From positions 1 through 39,906 of the forward strand of contig JASENG010000027.1 in NCBI GenBank assembly GCA_030027265.1: a DNA stretch of 39,906 nt. Reading direction: 5' to 3'. The translations under genes were made by a program, and so were the position numbers. The notes below the pieces were generated by a model that saw only the letters and a list, made by a program, of their open reading frames with translations, was not told the DNA's origin and did no database searches. The stretch is from Lysinibacillus fusiformis. GTDB taxonomy: Bacteria; Bacillota; Bacilli; Bacillales_A; Planococcaceae. Below, in pieces: positions 7,329 through 16,210 of this stretch (the stretch's first letter is position 1; each line of letters starts with the position of its first letter).

Positions 7329-8255
7329 TTAGATATCTGCATTAGCAGTTTTTCGCTGAATTTGAATCCTTTTCTTCGTTTCAAAGATTGTTGAGAATGT
7401 AAAAATAATGATAGATAGCCAAATAAATATAAATGAAACAAGTTCAGTTTTTGTAAATGGTTCATGATACAATACAATTCCTAAAATCAAAACAATTGTT
7501 GGCGTCATATATTGAATAAAACCAATCACATACTGAGGGAGCAATTTAGCCCCTTTTGCAAATAATACCAGCGGGAAGGCAGTTACGATTCCTCCAAGAA
7601 TTAAAATAATATCTGTTTTCCAGTCAACATGGAAAAATGACATTTGATTAGTAGACATAATATAAATATAGTAAACTAAGGCAAATGGCAGCATAAATAA
7701 AGTTTCAATGGCTAAACCACGAGTTGCATTTAAAGAGATTTGTTTTTTTAATGCACTATAACTTGCGAAGCTGAGGGCAATTAATAATGCAAGCCACGGA
7801 ACCTCTCCATACCCCACAGTAAGGGACAAAACACCAATAAACGCAACGATAACTGCACAAATCTGCATTTTGGAAAGTTTTTCTTTAAAGAAAATCATCC
7901 CAAATACCACCGTTATTAGCGGATTAATATAATAGCCTAAACTTGCATCGACTACATGATTATTATTCACTGCAAATATATACAGAAACCAGTTACAGGA
8001 AATAACAAATGACGCAGCTATTAAAGAGAAAAATAATTTTTTATTTTTCCACAATGATTTTAAATCTTCCAGCAGCAACTTTCTTTGTTTGATGATGACA
8101 ATAAAGAGTAAAGTAAAGACAAAAGACCAAATAACTCTGGAAAGTAATACTTCTAAACTATCTACATGCGCAAGCAGTTTCCAGTAAAGGGGAAAAATAC
8201 CCCATATAGCATATGCGCCAACTGCATAAAGAATCCCTTTTCGATCTATATTCAT
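7329..8255 (-). CDS. rarD: RarD-type EamA-family permease
   Basis: The 308-residue protein has about ten membrane helices from two EamA repeats. GAYAIWGIFPLYWKLL, VISCNWFLYIFAVN, SLGYYINPL and GFIQYMTPT are diagnostic of the RarD branch. RarD proteins are putative drug/metabolite transporters; the substrate is not known, and the old name 'chloramphenicol-sensitive' is not proof of resistance. AAGAAGGTG precedes the start. It is monocistronic, with no obvious terminator in the 200 nt behind it. Confidence 0.88.
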   Translation of the reverse strand: MNIDRKGILYAVGAYAIWGIFPLYWKLLAHVDSLEVLLSRVIWSFVFTLLFIVIIKQRKLLLEDLKSLWKNKKLFFSLIAASFVISCNWFLYIFAVNNNHVVDASLGYYINPLITVVFGMIFFKEKLSKMQICAVIVAFIGVLSLTVGYGEVPWLALLIALSFASYSALKKQISLNATRGLAIETLFMLPFALVYYIYIMSTNQMSFFHVDWKTDIILILGGIVTAFPLVLFAKGAKLLPQYVIGFIQYMTPTIVLILGIVLYHEPFTKTELVSFIFIWLSIIIFTFSTIFETKKRIQIQRKTANADI

Positions 8256-8363
8256 TTCTACACCTTCTTCATATTTTCTTGAATAAAGCTAAACCAATTA
8301 TAGTACTCGGAATAATTGAAGTAAATGCTTTTTAAAATCCAGCTTCAACTCAAATAATATACG

Positions 8364-8396
8364 AAGAAAAGGATGCCTCATAAAGCGACATCCTTT
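8364..8396 (-). terminator. Terminator of the ABC exporter operon
   Basis: AAGGATG and CATCCTT form a short stem with a loop of about 13 nt, followed on the minus strand by TTCTTCG. It lies 9 nt past the stop of the second ABC gene. Confidence 0.7.
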
Positions 8397-8404
8397 CACA
8401 ACGA

Positions 8405-10174
8405 TTACTCCACAATTCCGTTTTGCAATAAGTACATTTTATGGTACAACCCTTTTTGTGCAAGAAGTTCTTGATGTGACCCTCTTTCAATAATTTCGCC
8501 TTGATGTAAAACTAAAATTTGTTCTGCATCTTGAATCGTTGAAAGACGGTGAGCAATTGCTATTGTAGTACGTCCTTTTCTCATCTTTTCCAAGGAAGAT
8601 TGAATAGCTACTTCTGTTTCTGTGTCAATAGATGCTGTTGCCTCATCTAATACTAAAATTTTCGGATTCGTTGCTATTGTGCGAGCAAATGCAACAAGTT
8701 GTCTTTGACCGCTGGAGAATGTTGAACCGCGCTCAGAAACCCTCTGTTCATATTGGCTTGGCAACTGTTCAATAAACTTATCTGCCTGTACAAACTTAGC
8801 TGCTTCCACTACATCTTCAACAGTCAACCTCGGATTAAATAATCGAATATTGCTTTCAATCGTTCCATAAAAAAGGAATGGATCTTGCAGCACTAAGCCT
8901 AGCTTAGTTCTTAGCTCTTTCTTAGGATAAGATTTAATCGACTTGTCATCTATTAAAATATCGCCTTCTCCAAATTCATAGAAACGCATTAATAAGTTAA
9001 TGATGGAACTTTTACCGCTTCCGGTATGTCCCACTAATGCAGCTGTTTCCCCTGGTTTTACAGTAAACGATACATTTTTCAGGACGTTGGTTTTGCCATC
9101 ATAGCTAAAAGTTACATTTCTGAATTCAATCAACCCTTCAGAAATCGATAAATCACTCTCTTTCTGCTGGGGCTCGATATCCTGGTTATCTAATAGGGCA
9201 AATACCCGGGATGCTGCAACAATCGCTTGTTGGTAAAAAGCTAAACGTTCCATTACACTATTAATTGGCTCAAAAAAGCGGTTAATATAAGTAATGAAAA
9301 CATATACTACCCCCACTTCAATCGCAGTGTTGAAGGAAGTCATCCCAAAATAAGTTAAAATAATTACTATAGCGGAGAAGAAAATTAAATCGATTACTGG
9401 CCGAAGTAATAGACTATTTAATTTGATATTATCCATCATCGCTTTATAATGCTCATCATTGATTCGATCGAAGTCATCTGAAATACGCTGTTCCTGACGA
9501 AAAGTTTGGATAATCCCCATTCCCGATAAACTCTCGGCTAGTTTTGCATTTAACTGACTCAACTTTTCCCGCATGGTTATAAATACGACCGAACTATATT
9601 TTCTGTATAAGTAGATAACCAAAAAGATTAATGGCAGTAAAATAAGTGCATATAAAGCAAGCAATGGGTTTAATAAAAACATGGCAACATATACCCCTAT
9701 AATCAGAAACCCCGCTTGTATAAATGAACTGAGTACGGAGACGAATAACTCTTTGATGGCCTCTGTGTCATTTGTCGCTCTTGAAACAATTGACCCTGCC
9801 GGTGTTTCGTCAAAATATCGCATACCCAGTTTATGAATTTTGGAGAATACATCGATTCGTAATTGCTGAATAATCTTTAATGCAATCTCCTGAAACTTAA
9901 CAAGCTGAAAATAGGAAATTACGACATTAAGGATTTGAATCATAAAATAGGAAACTGCTAGAAAAATGATTGGTTCTACATCAAAATTGCTCACGGCTAT
10001 ATGATCATCCAGAAAAATTTTTATAAGATAAGGGCCTGTCACATCTCCAATAACTGTTAACATCAGTAGAAATAAGGCCAGTATAACACCTTTTTTATGA
10101 GGCTTTAAATACGATAAGAGCCTTAAGAGAATCTGTGTTTGTTGTTTGCTGGAAAAGGCGAGCCTATTTTTCAA
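8405..10174 (-). CDS. yheH: Heterodimeric ABC exporter half-transporter, YheH/BmrD-like
   Basis: The 589-residue protein has an exporter membrane domain with six helices (about 30-310) fused to a nucleotide-binding domain. Walker A is GHTGSGKS (382-389). The signature is FSSGQ (486-490) instead of LSGGQ. Walker B ends in the canonical LVLDE (Glu 511), and the H-loop is IAHRLS. With its partner it should pump hydrophobic compounds or lipids outward. B. subtilis YheH/BmrD is longer (about 670 residues) because of an extracellular insert after the first helix; that insert is missing here. The start is TTG, 6 nt after GGGAGGGG, and overlaps the end of the upstream gene by 11 nt, pointing to translational coupling. 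Confidence 0.88.
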   Translation of the reverse strand: MKNRLAFSSKQQTQILLRLLSYLKPHKKGVILALFLLMLTVIGDVTGPYLIKIFLDDHIAVSNFDVEPIIFLAVSYFMIQILNVVISYFQLVKFQEIALKIIQQLRIDVFSKIHKLGMRYFDETPAGSIVSRATNDTEAIKELFVSVLSSFIQAGFLIIGVYVAMFLLNPLLALYALILLPLIFLVIYLYRKYSSVVFITMREKLSQLNAKLAESLSGMGIIQTFRQEQRISDDFDRINDEHYKAMMDNIKLNSLLLRPVIDLIFFSAIVIILTYFGMTSFNTAIEVGVVYVFITYINRFFEPINSVMERLAFYQQAIVAASRVFALLDNQDIEPQQKESDLSISEGLIEFRNVTFSYDGKTNVLKNVSFTVKPGETAALVGHTGSGKSSIINLLMRFYEFGEGDILIDDKSIKSYPKKELRTKLGLVLQDPFLFYGTIESNIRLFNPRLTVEDVVEAAKFVQADKFIEQLPSQYEQRVSERGSTFSSGQRQLVAFARTIATNPKILVLDEATASIDTETEVAIQSSLEKMRKGRTTIAIAHRLSTIQDAEQILVLHQGEIIERGSHQELLAQKGLYHKMYLLQNGIVE

Positions 10175-11927
10175 TTTGTTCCCCTCCCTTTTCTACCAAT
10201 CTTTCAAGCTGCTGTAATTGATACATTTCATAGTATTTGCCTTGAAGTGCCATTAATTCCTCATGTGTTCCCTTTTCTACAATGGTTCCTTCATCCATTA
10301 CAATTATCAGATGTGCATGTTCGATTGCACTTAAGCGATGGGATGTGATAATGGTTGTTGAATCTACCCTCGCCTCTTTCAAGGATTTTAATATAGCTTC
10401 CTCCGTTTTCGCATCCACTGCTGATAAGGAATCATCTAGAATCAATAATTCCGGCTCCATCATTAATGCACGCGCTATCGAAATACGCTGCTTTTGTCCG
10501 CCAGATAATGATACACCACGTTCCCCTACAATCGTTTCATAGCCATCTGAAAATCGTAATATATCATCGTGAATGTGTGCAATTTTTGCTATTTTCTCTA
10601 CTTTTTCACGAACTTCATTTGGATTATTGAAAGCAATATTTTCATAAATGGTTGTTGAAAATAAAAAATGATCTTGAGGAACATATCCAATCGATTCTCT
10701 TAATCTTTGTTTTTTATAGGCATCAATTGTAGATCCACCGAATTTAATTTCCCCATGATAGCCTTCAAACTCGCGCAATAGCAGCTTTAAAATTGTTGTT
10801 TTCCCCGAACCGGTTTTTCCTACGATTCCCAAAGTTTCCCCGCGCTTCAGCGTAAATTGTACATCGTGAAGAGCACTTGTTTCATCCGCAGGGAACTTGA
10901 ATTCATCGATGTTAAACTCGATATCTCCATTTGGTTTAGTATTTAATGCATTCTCTTTGTCATCAATTTCTATAGGGACAGATAAGAGCTGCTCAATTCG
11001 ATCATAGGAAGCAGAGCCGCGCTCCATAATATTGAACAGCATACCAAATGCCAACATGGGCCATACAAGCAAGCCTAGATAAGTATTAAAAGCGACCAAA
11101 TCTCCTATTGTCATAGTGTTTTCATAAATAAATTTCGCTCCAAACCCTAAACTTAACATGAAGCTAAACCCTATAACTAAACTGATTGTTGGATCGAACA
11201 GCGAATCGATTCTGGCAACCTTCATGTTTTTATCTACTACATCATTAGATAGACGGGTAAAATCGGCCGTATCTTCTTCTTGCTGTCCAAAGGTCTTGAT
11301 TACCTTAATCCCAGAAATACTTTCCTGTGTTTTATCATTTAAATCTGAAAAGGCAGCTTGAGCTTCTCTGAACCTTGAGTGCAGGAGCTTTCCATAATAA
11401 CTCGTCGAAACGGCCATTAAGGGCATAGGGATTAAGGCGATTAAAGTTAAACGCCAATCAATGGTTAAAGCCATAGCTAAAATAACAAACCCGCCAGTCG
11501 TTATCGAGTCGAAAAGGGTTAATACCCCACCGCCGGCTGTCTGCTGAACTGCTGAAATATCATTCGTTGCATGAGCCATTAAATCTCCAACTCGACGCTG
11601 CTGGTAAAATGAGGGACTCATCTTTGTAAAATGGCGGAAAAGCTTTTCTCGCAAAATTTTCGCTAAGAAGGTAGAAGATCCAAAAATCATTCGACGCCAA
11701 TAGTAACGAAGTATATAGATCAGTATGGCAACAATGATGATGATTCCAACCCATTTTGCAAGCGATCCAGGTGTGAGCGACCCATTTCCAATCTCATCAA
11801 TTACAAAGCCAATCACTTTCGGAGGAATAAGATTTAATATTGCGACTAGTCCGAGCATGGTAAGGCCAATAATGTACTCTTTTTTCCTCTCTTTAAAAAA
11901 CCAGCTTAATTTCAAAAATACTTTCAT
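10164..11927 (-). CDS. yheI: Heterodimeric ABC exporter half-transporter, YheI/BmrC-like
   Basis: The 587-residue protein has a six-helix membrane domain followed by an ATPase domain: Walker A GKTGSGKT (370-377), a canonical LSGGQ signature (474-478), and Walker B LLILDDS, in which the catalytic Glu is replaced by Asp 499. LDDSLSAVDAKTE is also seen in B. subtilis YheI (BmrC). With the FSSGQ signature of its partner this predicts one impaired and one competent ATP site, as in other heterodimeric exporters. It is the first gene of a two-gene operon. The 226-nt upstream region holds no obvious leader peptide comparable to bmrB. Confidence 0.9.
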   Translation of the reverse strand: MKVFLKLSWFFKERKKEYIIGLTMLGLVAILNLIPPKVIGFVIDEIGNGSLTPGSLAKWVGIIIIVAILIYILRYYWRRMIFGSSTFLAKILREKLFRHFTKMSPSFYQQRRVGDLMAHATNDISAVQQTAGGGVLTLFDSITTGGFVILAMALTIDWRLTLIALIPMPLMAVSTSYYGKLLHSRFREAQAAFSDLNDKTQESISGIKVIKTFGQQEEDTADFTRLSNDVVDKNMKVARIDSLFDPTISLVIGFSFMLSLGFGAKFIYENTMTIGDLVAFNTYLGLLVWPMLAFGMLFNIMERGSASYDRIEQLLSVPIEIDDKENALNTKPNGDIEFNIDEFKFPADETSALHDVQFTLKRGETLGIVGKTGSGKTTILKLLLREFEGYHGEIKFGGSTIDAYKKQRLRESIGYVPQDHFLFSTTIYENIAFNNPNEVREKVEKIAKIAHIHDDILRFSDGYETIVGERGVSLSGGQKQRISIARALMMEPELLILDDSLSAVDAKTEEAILKSLKEARVDSTTIITSHRLSAIEHAHLIIVMDEGTIVEKGTHEELMALQGKYYEMYQLQQLERLVEKGGEQIEK

Positions 11928-12077
11928 TTATCCACCTTCTTTAGATTTCTAAAGGTACTAAATCTTTCAAAAATTCAGATCTCAAAGACCATCCTATTTT
12001 AGCAAATATACATTAGTGCGTGAAGAGAATTATTGAAAATAATTCAGTAATCGAAACATTTCCTCCAAAAGTTGGAG

Positions 12078-12126
12078 AAAAAAAGACTGCAATCAAACTC
12101 GAAAAATCTCGAATTTGACCGCAGTC
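12078..12126 (-). terminator. Terminator of the transglutaminase-like gene
   Basis: GACTGC pairs with GCAGTC, with an inner CAAATTCGAG / CTCGAGTTTG-type arm. Seven T residues follow on the minus strand. It is 28 nt past the stop. Confidence 0.85.
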
Positions 12127-12153
12127 ATTCCATTCTATCTCGTGTCCATCTTA

Positions 12154-12771
12154 TTAGACCTGAATAATCTCGCAAGGTAGATTTTTTTGATACATTTTAT
12201 GAGCATCATTACTAACCTCTAATACTGCCATGGCCTCCACATTCGGTTTTGTATAGATGATGGGATAATCCTTTTCGCCCAGAAATTCGTCCGGTCTAAA
12301 AGGCAGTATTTCTTCATCAATGGAAAATTCACCTTTAATCCCCCTACTGTTCCCCCGTGCATCTAAACGGATCCATCTGCTAATAGAAGGAATAAAAACT
12401 GCATTTAGCGCGTGTAATGCAAAACGATTTTCATTCCCCCGTATTCGTAGTCGTTGATAACAGAAACCAGTGGGGATCGACTGGGATCTTAATAGGGCAG
12501 CTAGTAGGTTTGCTTTTGCAAAGCACACCCCTTCGCCGTATTTTAAAACATCATTCGTACGACATGGTACATATCTGCTTTCAATATCTAAGGATTGAGC
12601 TATTTGATCTCTTACAAATTCATAGGCGGCTTTCACTTTTTCAATATCTGTTTGATCGTCTGTAAATAACAAATTTGCTTGTTTTTTTATAGATTCATGT
12701 GAATAATTAACAACTGGCAGTTCATTTAAATAATCCCCAAGTACAATAGATTCAGCAATCAAATTCATCAT
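12154..12771 (-). CDS. Transglutaminase-like domain protein
   Basis: The 205-residue cytoplasmic protein has a transglutaminase/protease-like core. The expected triad is visible: Cys in GEGVCFAKA (about 83), His in FALHALNAVF (about 120) and Asp in WIRLDARG (about 137). A basic, Cys-containing stretch (SRYVPCRTNDV) precedes the active Cys. Such bacterial proteins may be peptidases, amidases or transamidases; the substrate is unknown. There is no signal peptide. Three in-frame ATGs lie close together (12777, 12771, 12768); 12771 is chosen from the GGAG spacing, but 12768 is equally possible. It is a single-gene unit. Confidence 0.82.
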   Translation of the reverse strand: MMNLIAESIVLGDYLNELPVVNYSHESIKKQANLLFTDDQTDIEKVKAAYEFVRDQIAQSLDIESRYVPCRTNDVLKYGEGVCFAKANLLAALLRSQSIPTGFCYQRLRIRGNENRFALHALNAVFIPSISRWIRLDARGNSRGIKGEFSIDEEILPFRPDEFLGEKDYPIIYTKPNVEAMAVLEVSNDAHKMYQKNLPCEIIQV

Positions 12772-12945
12772 TACCATCTCCGAACATTTTCATGTAATCT
12801 ATTAATTTTCTATATTATACATCTTTTGGATAATACTTTCCCATACTATATTAGTGATAAATATGATAATTACGTGAAATGTGTGCTTTCTGATGAAAAA
12901 ATATGGAATTATGGGTATTTTTCTAAAATAACCACTATCGAAATA

Positions 12946-12973
12946 GAAAAAACCATCTTTCATTAAAAGATGG
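12946..12973 (-). terminator. Terminator of the padR operon
   Basis: CCATCTTT and AAAGATGG form the stem, followed on the minus strand by six T residues. It lies 15 nt beyond the permease stop codon. Confidence 0.9.
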
Positions 12974-12987
12974 CAATTCTAACATGA

Positions 12988-14226
12988 TTATGTTGTTACT
13001 TTTAATACAGTTTTAATTTTTTGAATTACACCGCCTGAGCTATACGTTAAGACACTTCGTTTATAGAACGATAAACTAATCATATAAAAGGCAATGACTG
13101 TAATTAGCAGAAGCGCTAAAGAGATAATTGATTCTAATGGATTTATATCGGTCGCTCCAATACGCAATGGCATAACCATTCCTGAAGTTAAAGGAATATA
13201 TGAAAATACTTTAATAAGCATTGTATCAGGATTTGCTACACCTGAAATCATCACATAGAACCCGACCAATGCAGTCATGATAGCTGGCGTCATTACTTGT
13301 GACGCTTCTTCTACTTTGGATACAAGCGAACCAAATAATGCCCCAATGATTAGGAATAATATAATCGTCAGGAAAAGGAAAGCAATCACGTAAAAGACAT
13401 AGCTATATGTCAATTCATTTAAAATTGAGTCGACCATTTCCCACTTTTCACCGCCATTTGCGAATCGAAGCAAGGCTAGTAATGAACCGAAGATAATCAC
13501 AAATTGTGTAAGGGCTAATAAGGAAATACCAATTATTTTTGATTGGAAATGCGTACTTGGTTTCACACTTACTAATAACATTTCAAGTGCGCGCGAACCT
13601 TTCTCCGATGCTACATCCGTTGTGATCATTGAAAGGAAAGCCATGATAAAGAAGTAAATTACAATCCCTACGAAATAGGAAGCCCAAATACCCGATTGCT
13701 TTTGATCCTCACTTTTTCCATCAGCTACCGATTCATCTAAATTCGTTGTTGTAATCATGGCTTCCGAGTTTAAAATTTTATCAGCTTCACTAGCTGTTAA
13801 ATTTAATTGTTGAATGCCGTAAATCTTGCCAGCATACTGGACAAATGACGAAATTGCAGATTGATCATTTAGTTTAAGCGGACCATAAGTTGCAATATCT
13901 GCTTTTAACGTTTCATTTTCTTCCGTAACTACTACGACAGCATCATATTCTTCTTCTTTTAACTGTTCATATACACTTTCAGTCGATTCCGCCGGAAAGC
14001 TAAACGCTATATCCTCATTAGTTACAAAGATTGGTTCCAATTCAACTGCCGTTTCATTTATCAACGCAACTTCCAATGCTTCATCATTTACAAAGATTGC
14101 TTTAATGTCTGACCAAAATGTGATTACCGCCATCACAACAACATATAAAAGCGTCATAAGAATAAACGATTTTGCACGAACCTTTTGTTTATATAGCTGT
14201 TTAATCAATAACCCTAATTTATTCAC
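12988..14226 (-). CDS. yhaP: ABC-2 type permease, YhaP/NatB-like
   Basis: The roughly 412-residue protein has one N-terminal membrane helix, an extracellular domain of about 150 residues, and five or six further helices in the C-terminal half, including SEKGSRALEMLLVSVKPSTHF, typical of NatB/YhaP permeases. It pairs with the ATPase encoded just upstream. The family includes Na+ exporters, but the cargo here is unknown. The frame is open to a GTG at 14235. The GTG at 14226 gives MNKLGLLIKQ, like B. subtilis YhaP, and sits behind AGGTGG. It overlaps the ATPase gene by 8 nt, so translation is probably coupled. It is the last gene of the PadR-controlled operon. Confidence 0.87.
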   Translation of the reverse strand: MNKLGLLIKQLYKQKVRAKSFILMTLLYVVVMAVITFWSDIKAIFVNDEALEVALINETAVELEPIFVTNEDIAFSFPAESTESVYEQLKEEEYDAVVVVTEENETLKADIATYGPLKLNDQSAISSFVQYAGKIYGIQQLNLTASEADKILNSEAMITTTNLDESVADGKSEDQKQSGIWASYFVGIVIYFFIMAFLSMITTDVASEKGSRALEMLLVSVKPSTHFQSKIIGISLLALTQFVIIFGSLLALLRFANGGEKWEMVDSILNELTYSYVFYVIAFLFLTIILFLIIGALFGSLVSKVEEASQVMTPAIMTALVGFYVMISGVANPDTMLIKVFSYIPLTSGMVMPLRIGATDINPLESIISLALLLITVIAFYMISLSFYKRSVLTYSSGGVIQKIKTVLKVTT

Positions 14227-15118
14227 CATTGCCACCTACCTTATCTTTGAAAATCTCATCCAGCGATAAATAATCAAGACTAAATTTTTCGATATATTGT
14301 CCATTAGAGACAACCTCGAAGATAGATTCGGCAAAGGATTCGTCTATTAAAGTTAAAACATATTCTTCTCGATCAACCTTAATCTCTTTTACCCCGGCCA
14401 ATTTCTCAAGTTCTGTTTTCGGGATATTTGTGCGGAGTGTCAACTTCGTTTTTCCATATTGTTTCTTTAAATCTAGTAGACTGCCTGAAAAAAGAGAGAC
14501 TCCTCTTTTAAGCAGACAAAGGTGATCACATAATTCCTCAACATTATCCATTTGATGACTGGAGAAAAGAATCGTTACACCTTTTTCTTTTAAAAATAAT
14601 ATTGCATCTTTGAGTAAGTCTCTGTTGACGGGATCTAATCCACTAAAAGGTTCATCTAAAATCAAGAATCTTGGCTTGTGAATAAAACTAGCGATAAGCT
14701 GCACTTTTTGCTGATTCCCTTTAGATAAAGTTTCAGCTTTATTGTGGCGTTTTTCCTCTAAATCGAAGCGGTTAATCCAGAAATCAATTTCTCTTTTTAA
14801 TTCTTCCCGTTTCATGCCACGTAATTGGCCAAAGAAAAATAATTGTTCCTCTACCTTCATTTGAGGGAAAATTCCGCGCTCTTCGGGCAGATATCCTAAA
14901 TAATCACGGTTAATTTTCTTAATGGGGGTACCATCCCAAGTAATCGTTCCTGATGTTTGATCTTGCAAGTCTAAAATCATACGAAAAGTCGTTGTTTTCC
15001 CTGCACCATTTTGTCCAATGAGACCAAATATCTCGCCGCTGCCTATTGTAAAGTTTAGATCATTTACAGCAGTGAAATCTTTGTATTTCTTCACAACATG
15101 TTCTAAGGTTAAAGTCAT
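14219..15118 (-). CDS. yhaQ: ABC transporter ATP-binding protein, YhaQ/NatA-like
   Basis: The 299-residue ATPase shows Walker A GQNGAGKT (35-42), a Q-loop region, the signature LSKGNQQKVQ, Walker B with LILDEPFSGLDPVN, and the H-loop SSHQMDN. A C-terminal extension of about 80 residues follows, as in NatA/YhaQ proteins. The signature lacks the standard LSGGQ, which is common in this subfamily. It energises the permease encoded directly downstream. AAAGGGG precedes the ATG, and the gene starts 14 nt after the DUF2812 stop, within one operon. Confidence 0.92.
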   Translation of the reverse strand: MTLTLEHVVKKYKDFTAVNDLNFTIGSGEIFGLIGQNGAGKTTTFRMILDLQDQTSGTITWDGTPIKKINRDYLGYLPEERGIFPQMKVEEQLFFFGQLRGMKREELKREIDFWINRFDLEEKRHNKAETLSKGNQQKVQLIASFIHKPRFLILDEPFSGLDPVNRDLLKDAILFLKEKGVTILFSSHQMDNVEELCDHLCLLKRGVSLFSGSLLDLKKQYGKTKLTLRTNIPKTELEKLAGVKEIKVDREEYVLTLIDESFAESIFEVVSNGQYIEKFSLDYLSLDEIFKDKVGGNGE

Positions 15119-15132
15119 TTTAAAACCCCTTT

Positions 15133-15681
15133 CTAATCATTGAAAATCTCTAATTGATTTTTTAAATTTCTGCGTTTTTTCATTATTTTTAGGATAGGAT
15201 AAATTAACGCGATGGCTACCCCAGTATTAACTCCCGCAACAAAATCATTAATACTTTCCTTATTCGCATAACTAAAAAGTATAAAATTAATGATTCCGAT
15301 AAATAAATTGATAAAAAATACGAATAAAAATAGATAGTGGAAACGATTTATGTAAGCTAGCTTTGAGGAAGTATCACTGTACAATTCAAATGGTCCATCA
15401 GCTGCTTCCTTTCGAAAATAAGCCCAGTTCAACTTTTTCTTTACAAGTTCAATTCCAGAATCTCGCAAAAAGTCAATATACTCTTTGCTATCATCTTTTG
15501 AGCCTAATTCATAAATCATTTCATTTCGATAAATATATTTGCCTGGTGCACCTTTCTCGAAAGCATAGTTTCCTATCCCGAATGAGGTTAAATGCCACCC
15601 ATTTTTCGCCATACCATTTACCCATTCTTCCTCTTTTTCATAATCGAAAAAAAGTCGAAATATCAATTTTTTATCTCTCAA
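15133..15681 (-). CDS. DUF2812 membrane protein partner of PadR
   Basis: The 182-residue protein has a soluble DUF2812-like N-terminal part (FFDYEKEEEWVNGMAKNGWHL, about residues 10-35) and two predicted membrane helices near residues 110-165. DUF2812 proteins are commonly encoded just after PadR regulators in Bacilli, and a role in signal sensing for PadR has been suggested only by context. The start codon is TTG, with AGGAGGTGG 6 nt before it. It overlaps the padR stop by 4 nt (TTGA). Confidence 0.82.
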   Translation of the reverse strand: MRDKKLIFRLFFDYEKEEEWVNGMAKNGWHLTSFGIGNYAFEKGAPGKYIYRNEMIYELGSKDDSKEYIDFLRDSGIELVKKKLNWAYFRKEAADGPFELYSDTSSKLAYINRFHYLFLFVFFINLFIGIINFILFSYANKESINDFVAGVNTGVAIALIYPILKIMKKRRNLKNQLEIFND

Positions 15682-15995
15682 AATTTGCCACCTCCTGTTA
15701 TACGGACACCATTGTCAAAAAGTTCCCTTAATCTTGAAATTTCTGATTGAATTATTTTTTTCCCATCTTCGGTAATCAGGTATTCCTTTTTACGTCCATC
15801 ATCTTCAAAAGTTTGAATCCAACCCCGATCCAATAATGTTTTTATCGCTCCATAAATCGTACCTGCCCCTAGTTTCACACGACCTGCTGTCATTTCTTCC
15901 GTTAGTTGGATAATTCCGTATCCATGTCTAGGTTCATATAAAGAAAGCAAAATATAATATACCCCTTCAGTCAATGGAGGATGTTCCTGTGACAT
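15678..15995 (-). CDS. PadR family transcriptional repressor
   Basis: The 105-residue protein is a short PadR-type winged helix. LTEGVYYILLSLYEPRHGYGI is the N-terminal helix-turn-helix, LGAGTIYGAIKTLLDRGWI the recognition region and wing, and the C-terminal helix is the dimer arm. PadR proteins usually repress their own operon and release DNA when an effector binds. The ATG at 15995 lies behind AAAGGAAAC; the frame is open 60 nt further, but that part is operator DNA. The gene heads the operon with DUF2812 and the ABC genes, and three 19-bp palindromes start 23 nt upstream, which strongly suggests autoregulation. Confidence 0.92.
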   Translation of the reverse strand: MSQEHPPLTEGVYYILLSLYEPRHGYGIIQLTEEMTAGRVKLGAGTIYGAIKTLLDRGWIQTFEDDGRKKEYLITEDGKKIIQSEISRLRELFDNGVRITGGGKF

Positions 15996-16017
15996 ATCAT
16001 TGTTTCCTTTCTTTCGA

Positions 16018-16075
16018 TATATTGCCGAACGATATATCGGCTGTTGATATAACAACTATATCAGCTGTCGATATA
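16018..16075. promoter_or_regulatory. Triple 19-bp palindromic operator for PadR
   Basis: Three 19-bp sites share TATAT(C/T)-N7-GATATA: 16018-16036, 16033-16051 and 16057-16075. The last two are near identical (TATATCGGCTGTTGATATA and TATATCAGCTGTCGATATA). The first two overlap by 4 bp. They sit immediately upstream of padR, where its promoter should be, and are not seen elsewhere in the window. Confidence 0.75.
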
Positions 16076-16124
16076 CCAGTCAATATGAGAATGAAAGTTT
16101 TTGTAAGTTTTTTCCCATTTCTAA

Positions 16125-16155
16125 TAAAAAAGAAGCCAGTTGGATGTTGGCTTCT
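16125..16155 (-). terminator. Terminator of the esterase gene
   Basis: AGAAGCCA and TGGCTTCT form the stem, followed by TTTTTATT on the minus strand. It is about 55 nt past the esterase stop and also insulates the padR operator. Confidence 0.85.
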
Positions 16156-16210
16156 CTTTCTTCATATAAATATATTTGGCAGTAGCTTCAAGTTCTTTCT
16201 AGAACTATTT

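Noticed and set aside
11928..12077. bmrB-like attenuator leader ahead of the ABC exporter operon
   Set aside because: I found no short frame with ribosome site followed by alternative hairpins in this stretch.
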